64,000 nt of DNA from Aldrovandia affinis (lineage: Eukaryota; Chordata; Actinopteri; Notacanthiformes; Halosauridae). The stretch is taken from contig JAINUG010000176.1 in NCBI GenBank assembly GCA_029706075.1, positions 806,001-870,000 of the forward strand, read 5' to 3'. The notes below the pieces were generated by a model. The model was not told the origin of the DNA and did no database searches. It saw only the letters and a list, made by a program, of their open reading frames with translations. Positions 63,590-64,000 of the stretch are shown piece after piece; the stretch's first letter is position 1, and every line of letters starts with the position of its first letter. Made by a program: the position numbers and the translations under genes.

Positions 63590-63940
63590 CAGCAGGCTCA
63601 GCCCCGAATGTTTGAAAATACATTTCACTACCACTGAGTTCTGTACATCTAGCCAATTGTCATCACCACTGCCTACTTGTTTAATACTTTTTGTATATGT
63701 ATACTTGTTTACTCCTTCAAAAATGTTTAAAAAAAAAAGGTTACTAACCTTTTCCTTTCCAGTGTTACAGGTATGGTATGCAGCTGCCAACAAGAATGTC
63801 TATTGCTGTATTACTGCACTGATCTTTTGCGCAAACAATGATTGTTCTTACCATGTATTAATGCACATCTTGGAAGTTGCTCTGTATAAGAGCATGTGCT
63901 AAATGCTTAAAATGTAAAATGTAATGTAATGTAAATGTAA
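63590..63940 (+). mobile_element. L2 3' end
   Basis: Shares with 1640..1945 the strings GTTACAGGTATGGTATGCAG, CTGTATTACTGCACTGATCT and the tail TCTGTATAAGAGCATGTGCT, AAATGCTTAAAATG with AATGTA repeats. Confidence 0.92.
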
Positions 63941-64000
63941 AAGTCAATGGATGCCCCTACTAAGAGCATTGTATCAATTACAAGTAGTGAACAAAAAAAT

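Overview
The window is from a vertebrate genome, almost certainly a ray-finned (teleost) fish. Coding sequence is split into short exons with GT/AG introns. The repeats are those typical of fish: CR1 and L2 non-LTR retrotransposons, tRNA-derived SINEs with the fish L2-type 3' tail, Tc1/mariner, hAT, Harbinger and piggyBac elements. I cannot place it to species from sequence alone. No bacterial features (operons, CRISPR, insertion sequences) are present, and I recognised no tRNA or rRNA gene.

The only host gene I can support is a plus-strand MAGUK gene, the orthologue of MPP3 (membrane palmitoylated protein 3, p55 family). Fourteen coding exons from 16170 to 46368 give about 417 residues in one open frame with all splice phases matching: N-terminal L27, second L27, PDZ, SH3, a basic HOOK segment that includes a 21-nt microexon (39181..39201), and the start of the guanylate-kinase-like domain. 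The last ~165 residues of the GUK domain were not found before 64000, so the gene most likely continues past the right edge.

Layout. 1-16 kb: intergenic sequence with CR1 3' ends, a broken Harbinger carrying an L2 3' end, a hAT BED-finger exon, satellites and minisatellites, and one L2-clade LINE (about 9.6-15.9 kb) carrying at least four later insertions. 16-46 kb: MPP3, whose introns hold a matched pair of hAT elements, a Tc1 element, solo-LTR-like sequences, a three-layer LINE nest (26.0-31.8 kb), a Tx1/L1-type LINE end, a piggyBac element and several minisatellites. 46-64 kb: no further MPP3 exon; instead a dense transposon graveyard with hAT elements inside hAT elements, a Tc1 element broken by a 3.5-kb insertion with TG/CA ends, and a nearly complete minus-strand CR1 (ORF1 esterase, endonuclease, reverse transcriptase) interrupted by a hAT element.

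The most interesting signals are a 39-bp minisatellite built from the exon 5/intron 5 splice junction of MPP3, which repeats the splice donor in frame; the phase-restoring microexon; and a recurring pattern in which short hAT derivatives keep only a terminal transposase exon. I did not find a new multi-gene system.
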